64,000 nucleotides of DNA from assembly GCA_000349905.1 (NCBI GenBank), contig KB722737.1, positions 2,369,158 through 2,433,157 on the forward strand, given 5' to 3'. Position numbers and translations under genes: made by a program. The notes beneath the pieces are model-generated. The model ran no database searches. It was not told where the DNA came from and saw only the letters and a list, made by a program, of their open reading frames with translations. Position 1 is the stretch's first letter; each line of letters begins with the position of its first letter. Source of the DNA: Volvariella volvacea V23. Taxonomy: Eukaryota > Basidiomycota > Agaricomycetes > Agaricales > Pluteaceae. Shown piece after piece: positions 26,862 through 41,166 of the stretch.

Positions 26862-26932
26862 TAGATAGTCGCGGGCGCCCCCACAAGCAAGCTGCCAAGT
26901 TCTACCCACCACCACCCCCACCACCACCCATT

Positions 26933-28438
26933 ATGGCTGCAATGGAGACAGATGAAGTATCTGTTGTACTCTCCTCCACCACCACATCTGGTCTGACTCT
27001 TTCACTGTGAGAAATTACATCGATCATCGCCCATGTCACTCAATCGCACTATTACAGCCATCCGTTGCCTATCTTAAACATCTCCGAACATCTTACGCGA
27101 CTTAAACTTCAAACGAACTCCAATACGCCCTTTGGTATGCATAAGGAACTCACCAAATACTATGCGACATTGACTTTCGACCCCGTTTCATAAGTCTTGG
27201 GTGCACTCCTTGGAACACAGAATGGTCGAGAAGTTGAAATCGTGAATACGTTCGAGCTTGCCACCGTCAATAACAACAGCACTGTCGACCACGCCTTCCT
27301 GGTTTCACGACGTGATCAATGTATGTTGGTTTTCCTATTCACCATCGTGCTGCGCGCCCTGCGGAGCTGGCACTTCGCGCTTCTTTGTCATGCTGCACGC
27401 AAACCCCTATTGGTGGCTTCTGATTGTTAACTTGAGGTAGACAAACAGGTATTTCCCTCATTGGAGTTCATTGGGTGGTATACCGTCGCGCCATACCCTA
27501 CTGGTCGTCATATTGCCCTACATGAGCAAGTGCGCACTTCTTTGCATACTGTGTATAATTTTAATCATAACGCCTTGGACAGTTCACGGGGTACTGCTCG
27601 ACGCCTCTATTATTACTCCTCACGCCTGCTGCAAACCCGGACCTTATAGGAATCACCTCACAAACACTCCCCATTAAAGCCTATGAGCCATCGATTGAGA
27701 TTAAGGAACGAACGTCACGATCTGTATATCTTGAAGTGCCTTACACAGTCGAAACAGGCGAAGCGGAGCGTATCGCCGTTGATTGGACTTCAAGGGGTGG
27801 CGGAAGTGGCACAGCGAGTTGTAAGAAACATTGCTTCTTTAATCTCCCCATTCAGCGATCGCTGTACTACGGGCGGGCACAACGTTCTGATCGATTGCAT
27901 AACAGTGGAATCGCATTTGCAGAATCAACGCGCAGCAGTCAAGATGCTTCATGAGCGCATTCTACTTTTAGTCAAGTACGTGACGGACGTTATTGCAGGT
28001 TAGCTTTATCCGCACTAGAGCCCATTAAAATGATGGTCATGAACGTTGGCATCAAGGACAAGCTACTAAGGATCATACAACCTTACGCGCCCTCACAGCT
28101 CTGATAGCGTCCCTGCCTGCTACTGAGAACAAGCACTTCCGACAAGAATTCGAAACAGTGAGTTCCAGTTCGGGCTTGTTTAGGTGTTCATAACCATATA
28201 CCTTGCCGTTAGGAATACGAAGACGTTCAGCTGACAGCATTCTTATCAGCATTGGCTAAGTCTGCCAACATATTGAACGACGTAAGTGCCATAGCACGAA
28301 TGTCAAACACAGTTTACTGAGCTATATCAAAACTCCCAGCTGGTGGACAAGCACTTGGTCTTGACAGCGAAAGGGGACGACCGCTATCGTCGGCGAATCG
28401 GAAGACAGGGAACTGGGGAATGGGGTGCACTTCACTAA
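26933..28438 (+). CDS. CSN6: COP9 signalosome subunit 6 (CSN6)
   Basis: CSN6 is the MPN-domain partner of the CSN5 deneddylase in the COP9 signalosome. The start at 26933 gives MAAMETDEVSVVLSSTTTSG, then LTLSL joined by an intron to HPLPILNISEHLTRLKLQTN. The MPN domain continues TPFVLGALLGTQNGREVEIV, NTFELATVNNN, then VFPSLEFIGWYTVAPYPTGR and IALHEQ. It lacks the JAMM metal motif (there is no HxHPxxxxxxSxxD), as expected for the inactive partner. After that come PIKAYEPSIEIKERTSRSVY, VPYTVETGEAERIAVDW and SHLQNQRAAVKMLHERILLL then VKYVTDVIAG. The C-terminus is LTALIASLPATENKHFRQEF, DVQLTAFLSALAKSANILND and GRQGTGEWGALH. CSN6 rather than eIF3f is favoured by AERIAVD and the KMLHERI helix. About nine introns. 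Confidence 0.92.
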
Positions 28439-29028
28439 TATAGTGGTTCTCCTCGACGAGTCACATTTGTTGCCTGTATTAGTACGCATTACCAGCCCAG
28501 CTGTAGAGTCCTGCTATGTAGAATGTTGGAAACCAATAATAGCAAAAGCAACGTCTACAAATACATTTGGAAATAAGAGGAGATGACTGATGAGCATAAG
28601 TTGCCCTTAAAATAGGCTATGAGTAGCTCTCCAAGCATCGTACAAACGCCACTTTGGGTTACACAAAGTAATTAGGACGGGTATGACAACTATGAAAAAT
28701 ACCAAAGCTGGATGACTGTAAGGTTTAAAGCAAGAGATAGGGTTGTATGTTGATATTTACATTGCAGCACTTGCACGATGAGCAGGGGATCAAAGATGAA
28801 AGTATGCTAGTCCATAATACGATTATTGCGGTGCGATAGGCGGTAATGCGTAATTAGGTATGCCAGGTGCTGCGGACAGCGGATGAGTAGATCATGCGTA
28901 GGCCGCCGTTTCGTAAAAGTCGTCATTAAAGCATCTGCACAATGAACATTCATCAGTATATGCTTGATTCACTAGCGCAAGGGAATATCTACCTCGCCAT
29001 GTCATAAGCATCTCTCTATGTGAATTTG
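28439..29028. other. Intergenic between CSN6 and the Ste20-like kinase (convergent)
   Basis: About 590 bp between two stop codons. It is A-rich with no open frame or RNA structure I can recognise. Probably two 3' untranslated regions. Confidence 0.55.
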
Positions 29029-31283
29029 CTATCTCATAAAGCTGCCTTTTTTCTTCCCGACGCTCGAGAATATTTGTCCAATCTTCTCCCTTCGACTGGG
29101 GACTCTCTCCAATTCGCGACTGCTGCTGATATCGGTAGCATTAGAGGACGTTGAAGCCAAAGATTCAGCTCTTGAAGGTGGGCGCTGAGTAGTGCCTTTG
29201 AGCTTCTTCCAGAATCCCGACGTAGACCGAATTGTTGTATGTTGTGATTGACTAGTATCCTTCTGGTGTATCTTCGTTGATCCACTGGTATTGGCAGATT
29301 GGCTGGAATGTGAGGGAGCAGGAATTGAGGATTTAAGTCCCTTAGTTGCATTGGCGAGGAGAGATTCTGCCAGTGAAGAAGGCGAGGTAGAACTCGATAC
29401 TGGAGTGGTAGACAAGCTACGGCCAGAGCTCGATCCATCGGAACTCCTCATGGACGTAGATAGTGCAAGGTTTTCCGCTCTACTTGTGGGCTGATGACTG
29501 ACTACCCTGTGGTCGGGTCCATCGGAGGTCCGGCGTGGGGATTGAACTCGTATAGGGGACGTCTGCCCTGTGGATTGGACTGGCGAACTGGGGGAACTCC
29601 CTTCCATTTCGAATATATCGCCATTGGTCTCTATCACAGTCTCAGTCTCGACTGGAGATCCCATCGACTGCACCAGTTTCCTTCGATGATGTGACTGCAC
29701 AGTAGTAGCGAAATCCCAGGAGTCAAGGTACCTGGAAGTTTGTGTTCGGTGGACTGGCCGCCGCTCTTGTCGTTGACTCAGGGGTGGCAGATCCTCTGCA
29801 CGGGTTTAGACGAGCCCAGGTGGGACATGCTGACCAACTCACTGAGGATAGCAGATACCAGATAGGACTTCTTTTTGGATGCCTTGAAAAACGGACTTTC
29901 TAACAATTCCTGGGCTGTTGGGCTTCATCAAGAAATTAGAACTTGCATGCTACTCATCTCAGCGAATTACGAACCGCTTGGTAGGGTCTTTAACGAGGCA
30001 GGCCTCAACCATTTCCTTGAAGGCTTTGGAGTATTTGTATGTGCCACCGGTACGGTCCAAAGTCGGAGGATCTTCTTGGATGCTAAATAACAATATATAT
30101 TGGCACACCAAGGCAAACGAAATTTCACTTGCATTCTCAACAGCACCTGCTGTGGGCTCTCCCGAGATCTTGGGGGACGGCCTTGTGCGAGTTCTAGGGC
30201 AGTGATGCCAAAACTCCAAATATCAGCAGACGAATCATATTGCCGCCCTTGTATGAGTTCAGGGGCCATCCAACAAGGCTAGGTGAACTGTATTAGAGGT
30301 TTGGTCCCCTGACGCCACGAGTCGGGTCGGGTAACCAAAATGATGGGATTGGCTAGAGATGATTACCCACCGTGCCGACGAACGATTTCCGTTTTCCGAT
30401 CTTTGGTCGGTGAGGAGGTGTGGGCAGCGCACCATCGTAGGGAGCGAACTTTATCGACTCTTGTCGCCCAATTTCAAAGACAGGGGGTGACAGAGCAGGA
30501 CGAGAATGGGCAGAAGAGGGGAATGAGGTGTCTTCTGTAAGGTCGGCGGCAACACCGAGATCACCCAACAGGACAGTTCCGTCATCATCGATAAGCAAGT
30601 TGGCAGCCTTAACGTCACGGTGAATGAACCCGTTAACGTGTAGGTAACTGAGTGGAGCCAATGTCAGACTTTGTGATTGGGAGGTGAATGAAGCGAGGAA
30701 ATGAAAGCATACGTACTTGAGCCCTTGGAGGGCTTGGCAGAGGATACAGCGGACAACATCTTCCTCCATTCCACCTGGCCAACCATAGCGCATAACGTCA
30801 GCGGCGCTGCCACTTCTCATGAGACGCAGGGCAATGTACAGCTTGTGGCCATCCATCCAGGAGCCACGGACGCGCAATACATTGGGGTGCTTGGATAGGG
30901 ACATGAGGGTTGTTTCACGTTGAAGGAGTTGCAAGGACCGCAGGGGCAGTGAATCCAGGTCGAGGACCTTTAATGCACAGGGCACAGACTCACCGCGAAT
31001 GCCGTTGGGCATCCGAGGGGAGTATTTGGCGGCATATACGATGGAGGATGCGCCAAAACCGATTGGTGAGCCCATTTCATAGTCTGCAGCATTGTCGCTG
31101 CAGTGATGGGTCAATGGCTAGGAAGAAATTTTAGAGTAGAGTGCGCACTGACCTATACATGATCCACTCGTCTGGCACGGCACCTATGAATTTTTTGGGC
31201 AGCCCCATGTCACCAGACGCGTTGTGGGAAGCTGAAGGGGCCTTTATAGGAAGGCCTGAGGTGTGGGTAGAAGATACGCTCAT
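29029..31283 (-). CDS. Ste20-family protein kinase, FRAY/OSR1-SPAK-like
   Basis: A Ser/Thr kinase of the Ste20 group. Start ATG at 31283 gives [20 protein letters not shown]. An intron at 31098-31152 then yields EWIMYS joined to [20 protein letters not shown]. The glycine loop is IGFGASS; the ATP lysine is in CALKVLDLD. The catalytic loop is [13 protein letters not shown]. The Mg-binding motif reads GDLGVAADL, that is DLG rather than DFG. About 55 mostly Ser/Pro-rich residues separate it from the activation-segment end [20 protein letters not shown]. Next come [20 protein letters not shown] and [15 protein letters not shown]. The C-terminal 230 residues are Ser/Thr-rich and disordered, with SFWKKLKG-like and [19 protein letters not shown] near the end. 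No clear OSR1 CCT domain is visible. Divergent from the SRPK gene. Confidence 0.88.
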
Positions 31284-32103
31284 GCTGGGCTTGGAAAGAG
31301 TATGTTATAGTTTGGAGGTGCTCAGGGTGGATTGATAGCTTGCTTGGCAGAAGTAGGCTCGTTAATAGAGCTGCGCGACGGGACAAATGAAAGCAAGAAA
31401 GACAAAGACGACAGAGAAACTAAGTGAAGCGAGGGCGACGGTGGTAGTGGAGCAGAATAGAGTGACAAAGCACTCGGCCACTGGGGAATTGCAGGAGCAT
31501 AAATGCTAACACATCTAAATGATCTAAACCGCATAGACAACCGCTTGTACACTGCATCACGTAATCGACACGACCCTCTCTTGGCATTGCCTATCTTGAG
31601 ATTCTTCCGTTGTTCAACCACACTCGTTGTGTCCCTCCCGACGCTGCATTGTGCTGGCAGGCATCTGCACACAGCCGTGTCGACGTCATCCTCCATGCAG
31701 CATCGTGCACGCTGGAGCACACCTCCGGGTCCTCGCGACCATCCCCGTACTGCATAGTGGGTGCTGTCAGACCATAGAACTCGCCATCGCTGTGCCACTT
31801 GCCCCGACGCCGTTGCTTTGTGTGCAGGACTGTTGTCGCTTGTGTGGCGCTGCTGTGGTCTTGTGATGCCGAGCCGCTCCGACTTTACCCTATCGTCGCA
31901 TATCTTATCTCGGTAGACCGTTGCGGCAGGTCGGAGCATGCGGAGATCGGTGTGACTTGTGTCACACCCAATCACGGAGGCTTGATTGCATGTCTGTGCC
32001 CCTTTGATTGCCAGGCTCCCTTCGTCCGTCCTCTGACGCCTCCCACTCTCATTTCTCCTGGTCCCGGTGCTGTCGACGTTGCTCTCCATCTCCTCCCCGT
32101 TTT
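31284..32103. promoter_or_regulatory. Shared divergent promoter of two kinase genes
   Basis: About 820 bp lie between the start codons of the Ste20-like and SRPK-like kinases. The stretch is rich in CT and GA tracts (for example 31380-31440) and has no coding signal I trust, although a 255-codon open frame crosses it on the minus strand. A perfect inverted repeat, TGTGAC-TTGT-GTCACA, lies at 31951-31966, about 140 bp before the SRPK ATG. Confidence 0.5.
31951..31966. repeat. 6-bp inverted repeat TGTGAC/GTCACA
   Basis: Two perfect 6-base arms spaced by TTGT. A palindrome of this form could bind a dimeric factor, for instance a bZIP or homeodomain protein. It lies in the divergent kinase promoter. 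Binding is not shown by sequence. Confidence 0.5.
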
Positions 32104-35415
<3,312 letters not shown>

Positions 35416-37792
35416 ATCGGTCAATCCGCCGATTACCTACCCGGGGGCCCTAGGTACAAATCTGATGGAGTCATCCATGGGACGTGGCACATGAGACGCA
35501 GTGAGTATCCTAGGTCCACCACCTCTCCCCGCAGCTGTGTGGTGCCGCACTTGCTCCATCGCCCTTGTTTTTGTTATCGAATTGTACATGGGTACTGGCC
35601 TACTCATTCATCGTTTCGGTCATCTCCCGTGTATCCGCGATCTACCTGTTGTATAACCCCAACTTCATCCCTTCTGCAACACCCTCCTGTATTTCTCCAT
35701 CCCAACACACCCTTCTACGACTTGTCTATAGTTCCTTGCGGAGCGATGTTCCCTGGATAGACTTTTCCCCTCTCACATTGCATATTGTCTGTTCATCGTG
35801 TCTGTACTCCTTATCCTTCATGCATCCACACCATTTTTATTGACTAGAATTATAGATTGTGACTAGTGGACGTTGTCCGAATTTATTCGGCCCTTCTAGT
35901 CTGTATATGCATATCTCACTTATATGCTATTGCCTTCTCTATACTGTCTTTCTTTTCTTTTTTTTTCGATTCTGTTCTTTCTCTCTTTTCCTGTTGTCTT
36001 TCCTAATACCTCTTCTCGCTGTTTATCCTCTCTGTCTTCGTTTTTAGGTTTTTTTTTTTTTTTTTTTTTTTTACCTTGGGGTGTACATAGTTGACATTAC
36101 ATTTGCCCTTTGGGTTTGTTCCCTTTTTCTTGCATATTATCTGTCGCCTTCCACGCATTCCTGGTACATGACTCCTCACCACATTTCTTTCTCTTTTTCA
36201 TTTCGGTGTCTATAGGGTTATTTTTAGTCTTATTTTCACTGGTCTTTCGTAAAATAACAGCTTTTCACTCCTGCCAGTCTCGTGACCGAAGGCGGCTCCA
36301 ACTCGTATTCTCGTCGGCGTTCGACGTATTAGTGCCACGCAATCGAGGGGTGCTTGCAGGAAGACGGGCACATGTCCCCAACGTGGCACTTGCTCAACTT
36401 TAGATTCGGTCTAAACTTGGGTAACTCAGAAGAACCACTAAATGATGCAGTTCTCCCTGACCGACTCCAAAGCTCTAATTTTGCCAGCGTGAACTTCCAC
36501 GTACTAAATTTGGCCTAAAAATTTTTTTAAGCAGCCGCAATCTGTTACACCCGCCTTTCCAGAAGTCGAATCTAGCCTAAATATAAGGTGGTTCAATTCT
36601 CATGGATGATTGCAATCGAAGGTTTTGCCATTTGGTTTCGGTCGAGAATGGCCACTGGCTCCACGTACTGCAATGACTGTTTTGTCTTCTTGTGTGCCCT
36701 TTTCTGCGCCGCAACACATCTAGAGGACTGACGGCCAAGCCGACCCCGGCGACGCGACGGAACCTCACCCCCTCAGGGTGACACGACACCAATAGGAAAA
36801 AATAAAATAAAAAAGGCTGTCATTATTCAAGGCGAAATTTCGGCCCACTACGATGACCGCACCGCATCTCGGAGGGTTGACCGTTCCGGATATCTTGTCG
36901 CCTAGCCTGTAGGGATGCATTAGTAACGTTACTCCTAATGAACTGGGAACGGGCAAAGGAGGCCTCTTTGCGTCTTGAGCGCATAGACCAAGCAAGTCGG
37001 GCTGTCCACTAGAGTACAACACGTTCTAGGGTGGGAAGCTAGCCAGTACTAGTAGAGATCGGGCTATGAATTCATTGTATCAGGGGTTACTTACCACGAC
37101 CCGAACGTCAGACAAGAGAATGACATTTCAAGGTATGGTAAGATACGTAAAACTCGTGAGATAGGATATAAGAGTATTCATTAGCACAGCCGATCAGCAG
37201 ACATAGATTGGTTTAGCTGGGACAGGGATCGAGGATAGTATGCCAGACAACTATCCCTGGTACGAGTGAAGTCAGAGTCCTCGAGGGGCAAGGATATACC
37301 CTCTTGTGCTCAACACCATTTCCATTTTCCATCCTTTTATTCACTATCCCCCATATTCAATCCTCCTGCCATACTTCCATCCTGCAGCCTCTACTCCTTC
37401 CGCGTAACACGAATGTAAAAGATATATGTACGTGAAACAGTGAAAACAGGATATAAAGGCTTTAAACATAGCAACGCAAGACGAGATAGGGAATAACTTG
37501 GTATAAAGTGAGGAGGAAGAGGGTAGTATCGAAACGAGTGATTTTATGTTCCAGAATTGTTTAGCGAGTAATAGGTGATAGTAAATTGTCAGGTTATATA
37601 TATAGGTCCAAAACAGAACAATTAGCAGGACTCAGCGTCATCATCAGTATGAAAAACAGACACATCAAAGCAGCACCAGAACTGGGGATAGGGCATTAAA
37701 ATCTGATAGTCGAGTCGTAAAACCGTCCGGATTGGAACCCGCATATAGCAGCAGCATATGGTGCCATTTTCTTGCTGAGAACTCGGGCGTCG
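35416..37792. other. Gene-poor region of about 2.4 kb
   Basis: The largest gap between genes here. The first part (35500-36250) is pyrimidine-rich on the plus strand and holds a run of 24 T at 36049-36072; it probably includes the SRPK 3' untranslated region. Open frames in 35491-36403 have low-complexity Phe/Leu/Ser composition caused by the CT-rich DNA. From 36400 to 37790 I find no open frame matching a known family, no tRNA and no repeat pair. Confidence 0.5.
36049..36072 (+). repeat. Run of 24 T
   Basis: An uninterrupted homopolymer of T, the longest in the window. It may be a poly(dA:dT) nucleosome-excluding tract or the remains of a poly(A) tail of an inserted retro-element on the minus strand. 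I see no target-site duplication next to it. Confidence 0.8.
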
Positions 37793-39823
37793 TTACAAGA
37801 AGGTGATTCCACCTAAAAGTCCGAGGAAAGTGGACACGATTGAAGGACCAGCTCCAAATGCGCCGTTGTTGTCGCTATTGCTGTCGCCAGAATCAGAGTT
37901 GTCACTCGAACCCGAGCCAGGAGCAACAGTCTGAACAGACCCTGGGACGTCGGGGAACAGTGTGAGAGTTCCGTCATTATCTACGCCCTCTACAAGGTCG
38001 AAATAGCTGGTTAGCACTGCTGAAAGCCAAGAAGGTAAAAACATACGTGTGACGATTGGAGGATTTGTCTCGTTATTGTTGGTCTCGATGTAGGCGTCGG
38101 CCATGGATCGACCAAGGCAGCTGACAACGGGCTGAATGACGAAAGGTGGGTTGTGTGCCAATGCATCAGGGAGGATGTAGCCAGTGGCCACTTCCACGGC
38201 CTGTTGATAAAGGTCGTGTTCAAGGACGATAAACCCAGTGTCTCGTTGGGTTGCATTGCCAATGATATGTTGCCAGTTCTGCAAAACTTGTTGCACAGTC
38301 GTAGTCCCACCGAAAATGTTGAAGTCTACCGGCCACAAGTCACTCAGCGCTGGGACCATAGAACGGGCTATCTGTATACGTACCACCTGTGTCAAATGTT
38401 GCGTAAGGGCCAATACGGGTCCACATCACAGGAACGAGACCCATAGCAAGGGAGATGGCACGAACTCGATCACTAGACGAAAATGTTGAGGTTAATCTCG
38501 TTAGGGACGCAAAAGCCATGGTGCGCACTCAATATCACCGTAAGGAGGCCTCATCATATTTGGTGTAACACCCAACACATCCTTAATGACCTTCTTCGAC
38601 CAACCCAACTCAGCGATGATTTGCTCGTTGGTAAGGGTGGTCAATTCAGGATGACTCCAAGTGTGAACTGCAATTTGGTGTTGCTGCATGTACTGTGATT
38701 GTAAGATGTTGGGGAATGAGATAACACGGGAGCCAACGACAAAGAATGTCGATTTGAGGTTCTCCTGAGTCAGGTAGTTCAGCAAGTCCGAGGTATGATA
38801 TGCTGGGCCATCATCGTAAGTTAGACCCCATTCTAAAGGTCGGGGACATTCTGTAATGTCAGTATCTCGCGTGCAACCACCGCAAGTCCACCAGCAGCGA
38901 GCGGGGTCCGTGGCGGCTTGGGGGTTGGCTGCGCAACCGCCTAGCAAAGCGGGTCAGCACCAAGGAAAATTCTGTCATTACCCTGCAAGGCACAATTACT
39001 CACCAGGAGAGTTGACAGGGATATCAGGGATAATTACACCGGAATCAGCGACCTCCCTGATCCATTGTTGTACCTCCGGCGAGTCGGTAGGAGGGGGGCG
39101 ATCAAGCTGAGGATAGTTGGCGGGGCTCAATAATCCGGCTGGAATCGACAAGGCAGCAAGGGTTATCGTGGGAGGTGTCGCAAGATTGAGTGAAGTCGAC
39201 GGATGGCCGGGATACCCACAGAAGACGTTCCAAGCGGGGAAAAATGACCATAGTCCAAAAAAAGCAGATCCGAACAGGTAAATTTGAACAACGCCAAAAA
39301 ATATCAACACCAAACAAGGCAGAGAGGAGCAGAAGTCAGAACGGTTGAAGTCAGAATAAATGAATTGGCACCAAACGAAAATTAACTCACGGTCTGGTAG
39401 CTGTGGGGCACCTGGAATGAATGTTGGTGTTGTTCCAATAACGGCTGTGAAATCCAACGGCCGGGTGGGTGAGCTTGTGGCGCCAGAGACAATTTCTGAG
39501 AGAGGTACGGCGGTAGGATTCACAGAGTTCAATGAGATAGAAACTGTTGGGGTCGAAGCCGTCGCTGAACCAGTGCCTGAAGCTGTTCCGCTCGTAGAGC
39601 CAGTGCCCGAGGGTGCTGGTGTAGCACCAGACTGTGTTGAGGTGGGACCTCCAGGACCCGGAGGAGGGGGAGGGGCTGGAGGGTCTTGACGAGCATTGAG
39701 GCGATTGTATTGCCGGGGGACATAAGGAACGTCACGAGCGGCATGATCACCACAAGCACCGACAAGAACTGGAGCACTGACGGCCAGGGTAGAGGCAATG
39801 AGAACCTTGTCGAGGACCTTCAT
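37793..39823 (-). CDS. Chitin deacetylase (CE4/NodB domain), probably GPI-anchored
   Basis: Converts cell-wall chitin to chitosan. The start at 39823 gives a signal peptide, MKVLDKVLIASTLAVSAPVL then VGACG. A Pro/Gly/Ser/Thr-rich stalk follows. The conserved region before the catalytic domain is LLSPANYPQLDRPPPTDSPE then VQQWI, and CWWTCGGCTRDTDITECPRP. NodB motifs: motif 1 LTYDDGP (catalytic base and metal Asp); motif 2 AVHTWSHPELTTLTNEQI (metal His pair); motif 3 MRPPYGDI; motif 5 FIVLEHDLYQQAVEVA. The C-terminus is a Ser/Asp/Asn/Gly linker and then a hydrophobic tail (STFLGLLGGITFL), fitting a GPI signal. One intron (39139-39390) is 252 nt, far longer than its neighbours, and open in frame. 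The enzyme acts outside the cell or at the wall. Confidence 0.94.
39139..39390 (-). other. Unusually long in-frame intron of the chitin deacetylase gene
   Basis: The donor is GTGAGT and the acceptor TTCCAG. Splicing joins PQLPD to PGLLSPANYPQLD, which fits the family. The length, 252 nt, is a multiple of three and the frame has no stop. Retained, it would add 84 residues rich in Phe, Leu and Trp (LIFFGVVQIYLFGSAFFGLW), a potential membrane segment. Confidence 0.7.
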
Positions 39824-40091
39824 GGTGGTCGGGTCTGAAGAAAAGGAAAGGGAAGAAAAGACAGACGAGGGTGGGTCGACTCGAGCTCGGACAAGATCGT
39901 CGAGGCGAAGAAAGGGAAGGGGAAGGATATTATTTGTGAGAGAAACACTTGGCGGGCCGTCAATTATTATATCATCTCTTGTCCTGATCCCACCCTTCGC
40001 GCGTTGCCACCTACACGCACAATACACACATCTCCGCTATCAACATGGGACTATGCTAATATTGTATACCCGCATCTCTTATATCCCCCTT

Positions 40092-41166
40092 TTAAACCTT
40101 TCGTTTCTTTGGCCTCGGCTTTTCCAAATCAATCTCCTCTTCGTCGTCGTCTTCCTCTTCCTCCTCAGAGTCAGTAATATCCTCTTCAGAGGCCGCATTA
40201 CCCAAAAAGTATTCAATGGCCTCTGGGAAAATCTCATTGGCTATCGCAATCCCGAGCTGATGGACGTTATTCAGTCGCCAATGCCTTCTCACAAGTATAT
40301 ACACCACTTACATCGTTCGGCTCAGCCCTGTGCTCAAAGAAGTTGAAGAAGCTGCCAGCATCGGCCGCCAAATCCTCGTCAGTAGATGTCTCCAGAGGAT
40401 AGAGCTTGGTCAAGGCCTTTTGAGGTTCTTTCCAGTCAATTTTCATCGTCTGGCAAGTCCGGTCAGTACGGTGGTTGAGTACACTTGAGCGCCTTGAAGA
40501 CCCACTTTGATTTCGACGTCTCTCTCCCACGAGAATTCCAACATATAAGGGGCAATGCCATCCTCGTCAGGTTTCTCAGTTGCCGCTGCCAGAGGCGTGA
40601 TGTAATTGTATTCCTTCTTCAATACTTTGTTGTTGAAGTAGGGGTTTTCTTTGAAGTGCTAGAGGCGCAGCACCAACTTGAGCATTTTGCATCTCAATCT
40701 ACGAGAAGGGTTACTTACGAACTCAATAATATAGCATCGGGGTTCATTGGAATCTCTCTCAACCCAGACATCTTCCAGGTAGCTCAGAGCCGACTGGTCT
40801 GCACGGTGCTGCGCGTGGTACGCGAACAGACTGTGGTTGATCAGCGCAACAGGCCAGAACTTTGGAATGGTCTTCAAGACTTGTCTGCGCTTTTCGAAAG
40901 TAGGGACCAGCTTCAGCTGAGCTTGGCGCTCTGTGATAGATACGCGAACAACACGGTGCGCGATAAGAGGCGTAAAGGACGCGTCAAACTCCTGATCGTT
41001 CGCTGAAGGTGGTAGAAGATAACGAACCAATAACAAGTTCAGCGCGCGCGTAATCACGCTGCAAGACTTCAAGCTTCTTTGCATCCTCCTCAGAGAGTTC
41101 GACATTTTGCAGAGGGTTTTTCTCTGCTTCAGCGCCAGGGGATCCGCGTTTTGTGCCTTTGCCCAT
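40092..41166 (-). CDS. NAP/SET-family histone chaperone
   Basis: A nucleosome assembly protein of the SET/TAF-I branch (yeast relative Vps75), binding H3-H4 or H2A-H2B. The start at 41166 gives MGKGTKRGSPGAEAEKNPLQ, then the long dimerisation helix VELSEEDAKKLEVLQRDYAR then AELVI. After an intron come TFEKRRQVLKTIPKFWPVAL and SYLEDVWVERDSNEPRCYII. The earmuff domain has ENPYFNNKVLKKEYNY and MLEFSWERDVEIK. Then KIDWKEPQKALTKL and SFFNFFEHRAEPNDV, the family's conserved FFxFF block, and EIFPEAIEYFLGNAASEEDI. The acidic tail TDSEEEEEDDDEEEIDLEKP is followed by PRPKKRKV, a likely nuclear localisation signal at the very end. This layout (short N-terminus, SET-like helix) favours SET over classic NAP1. 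Confidence 0.9.

Noticed and set aside
26906..26930. CCACCACC-type simple repeat before the CSN6 ATG
   Set aside because: Short imperfect low-complexity tract, common in fungal promoters; not worth a separate claim.
30910..31134. Plus-strand open frames across the Ste20-like kinase
   Set aside because: Shadows of the kinase exons; the minus strand has the glycine loop and catalytic motifs.
31322..32089. 255-codon open frame on the minus strand in the kinase promoter
   Set aside because: Arg/Ser-rich composition, no recognisable domain, overlaps the SRPK leader. Most likely chance in GC-rich, low-complexity DNA.
35491..36403. Several open frames rich in Phe, Leu and Ser resembling membrane proteins
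   Set aside because: They arise from pyrimidine-rich DNA; there is no family match, no consistent start and no splice structure.
36399..36582. Three loosely similar motifs around GGTCTAAA, GGCCTAAA and AGCCTAAA
   Set aside because: Only seven or eight bases agree loosely and spacing is irregular; too weak to call a repeat family.
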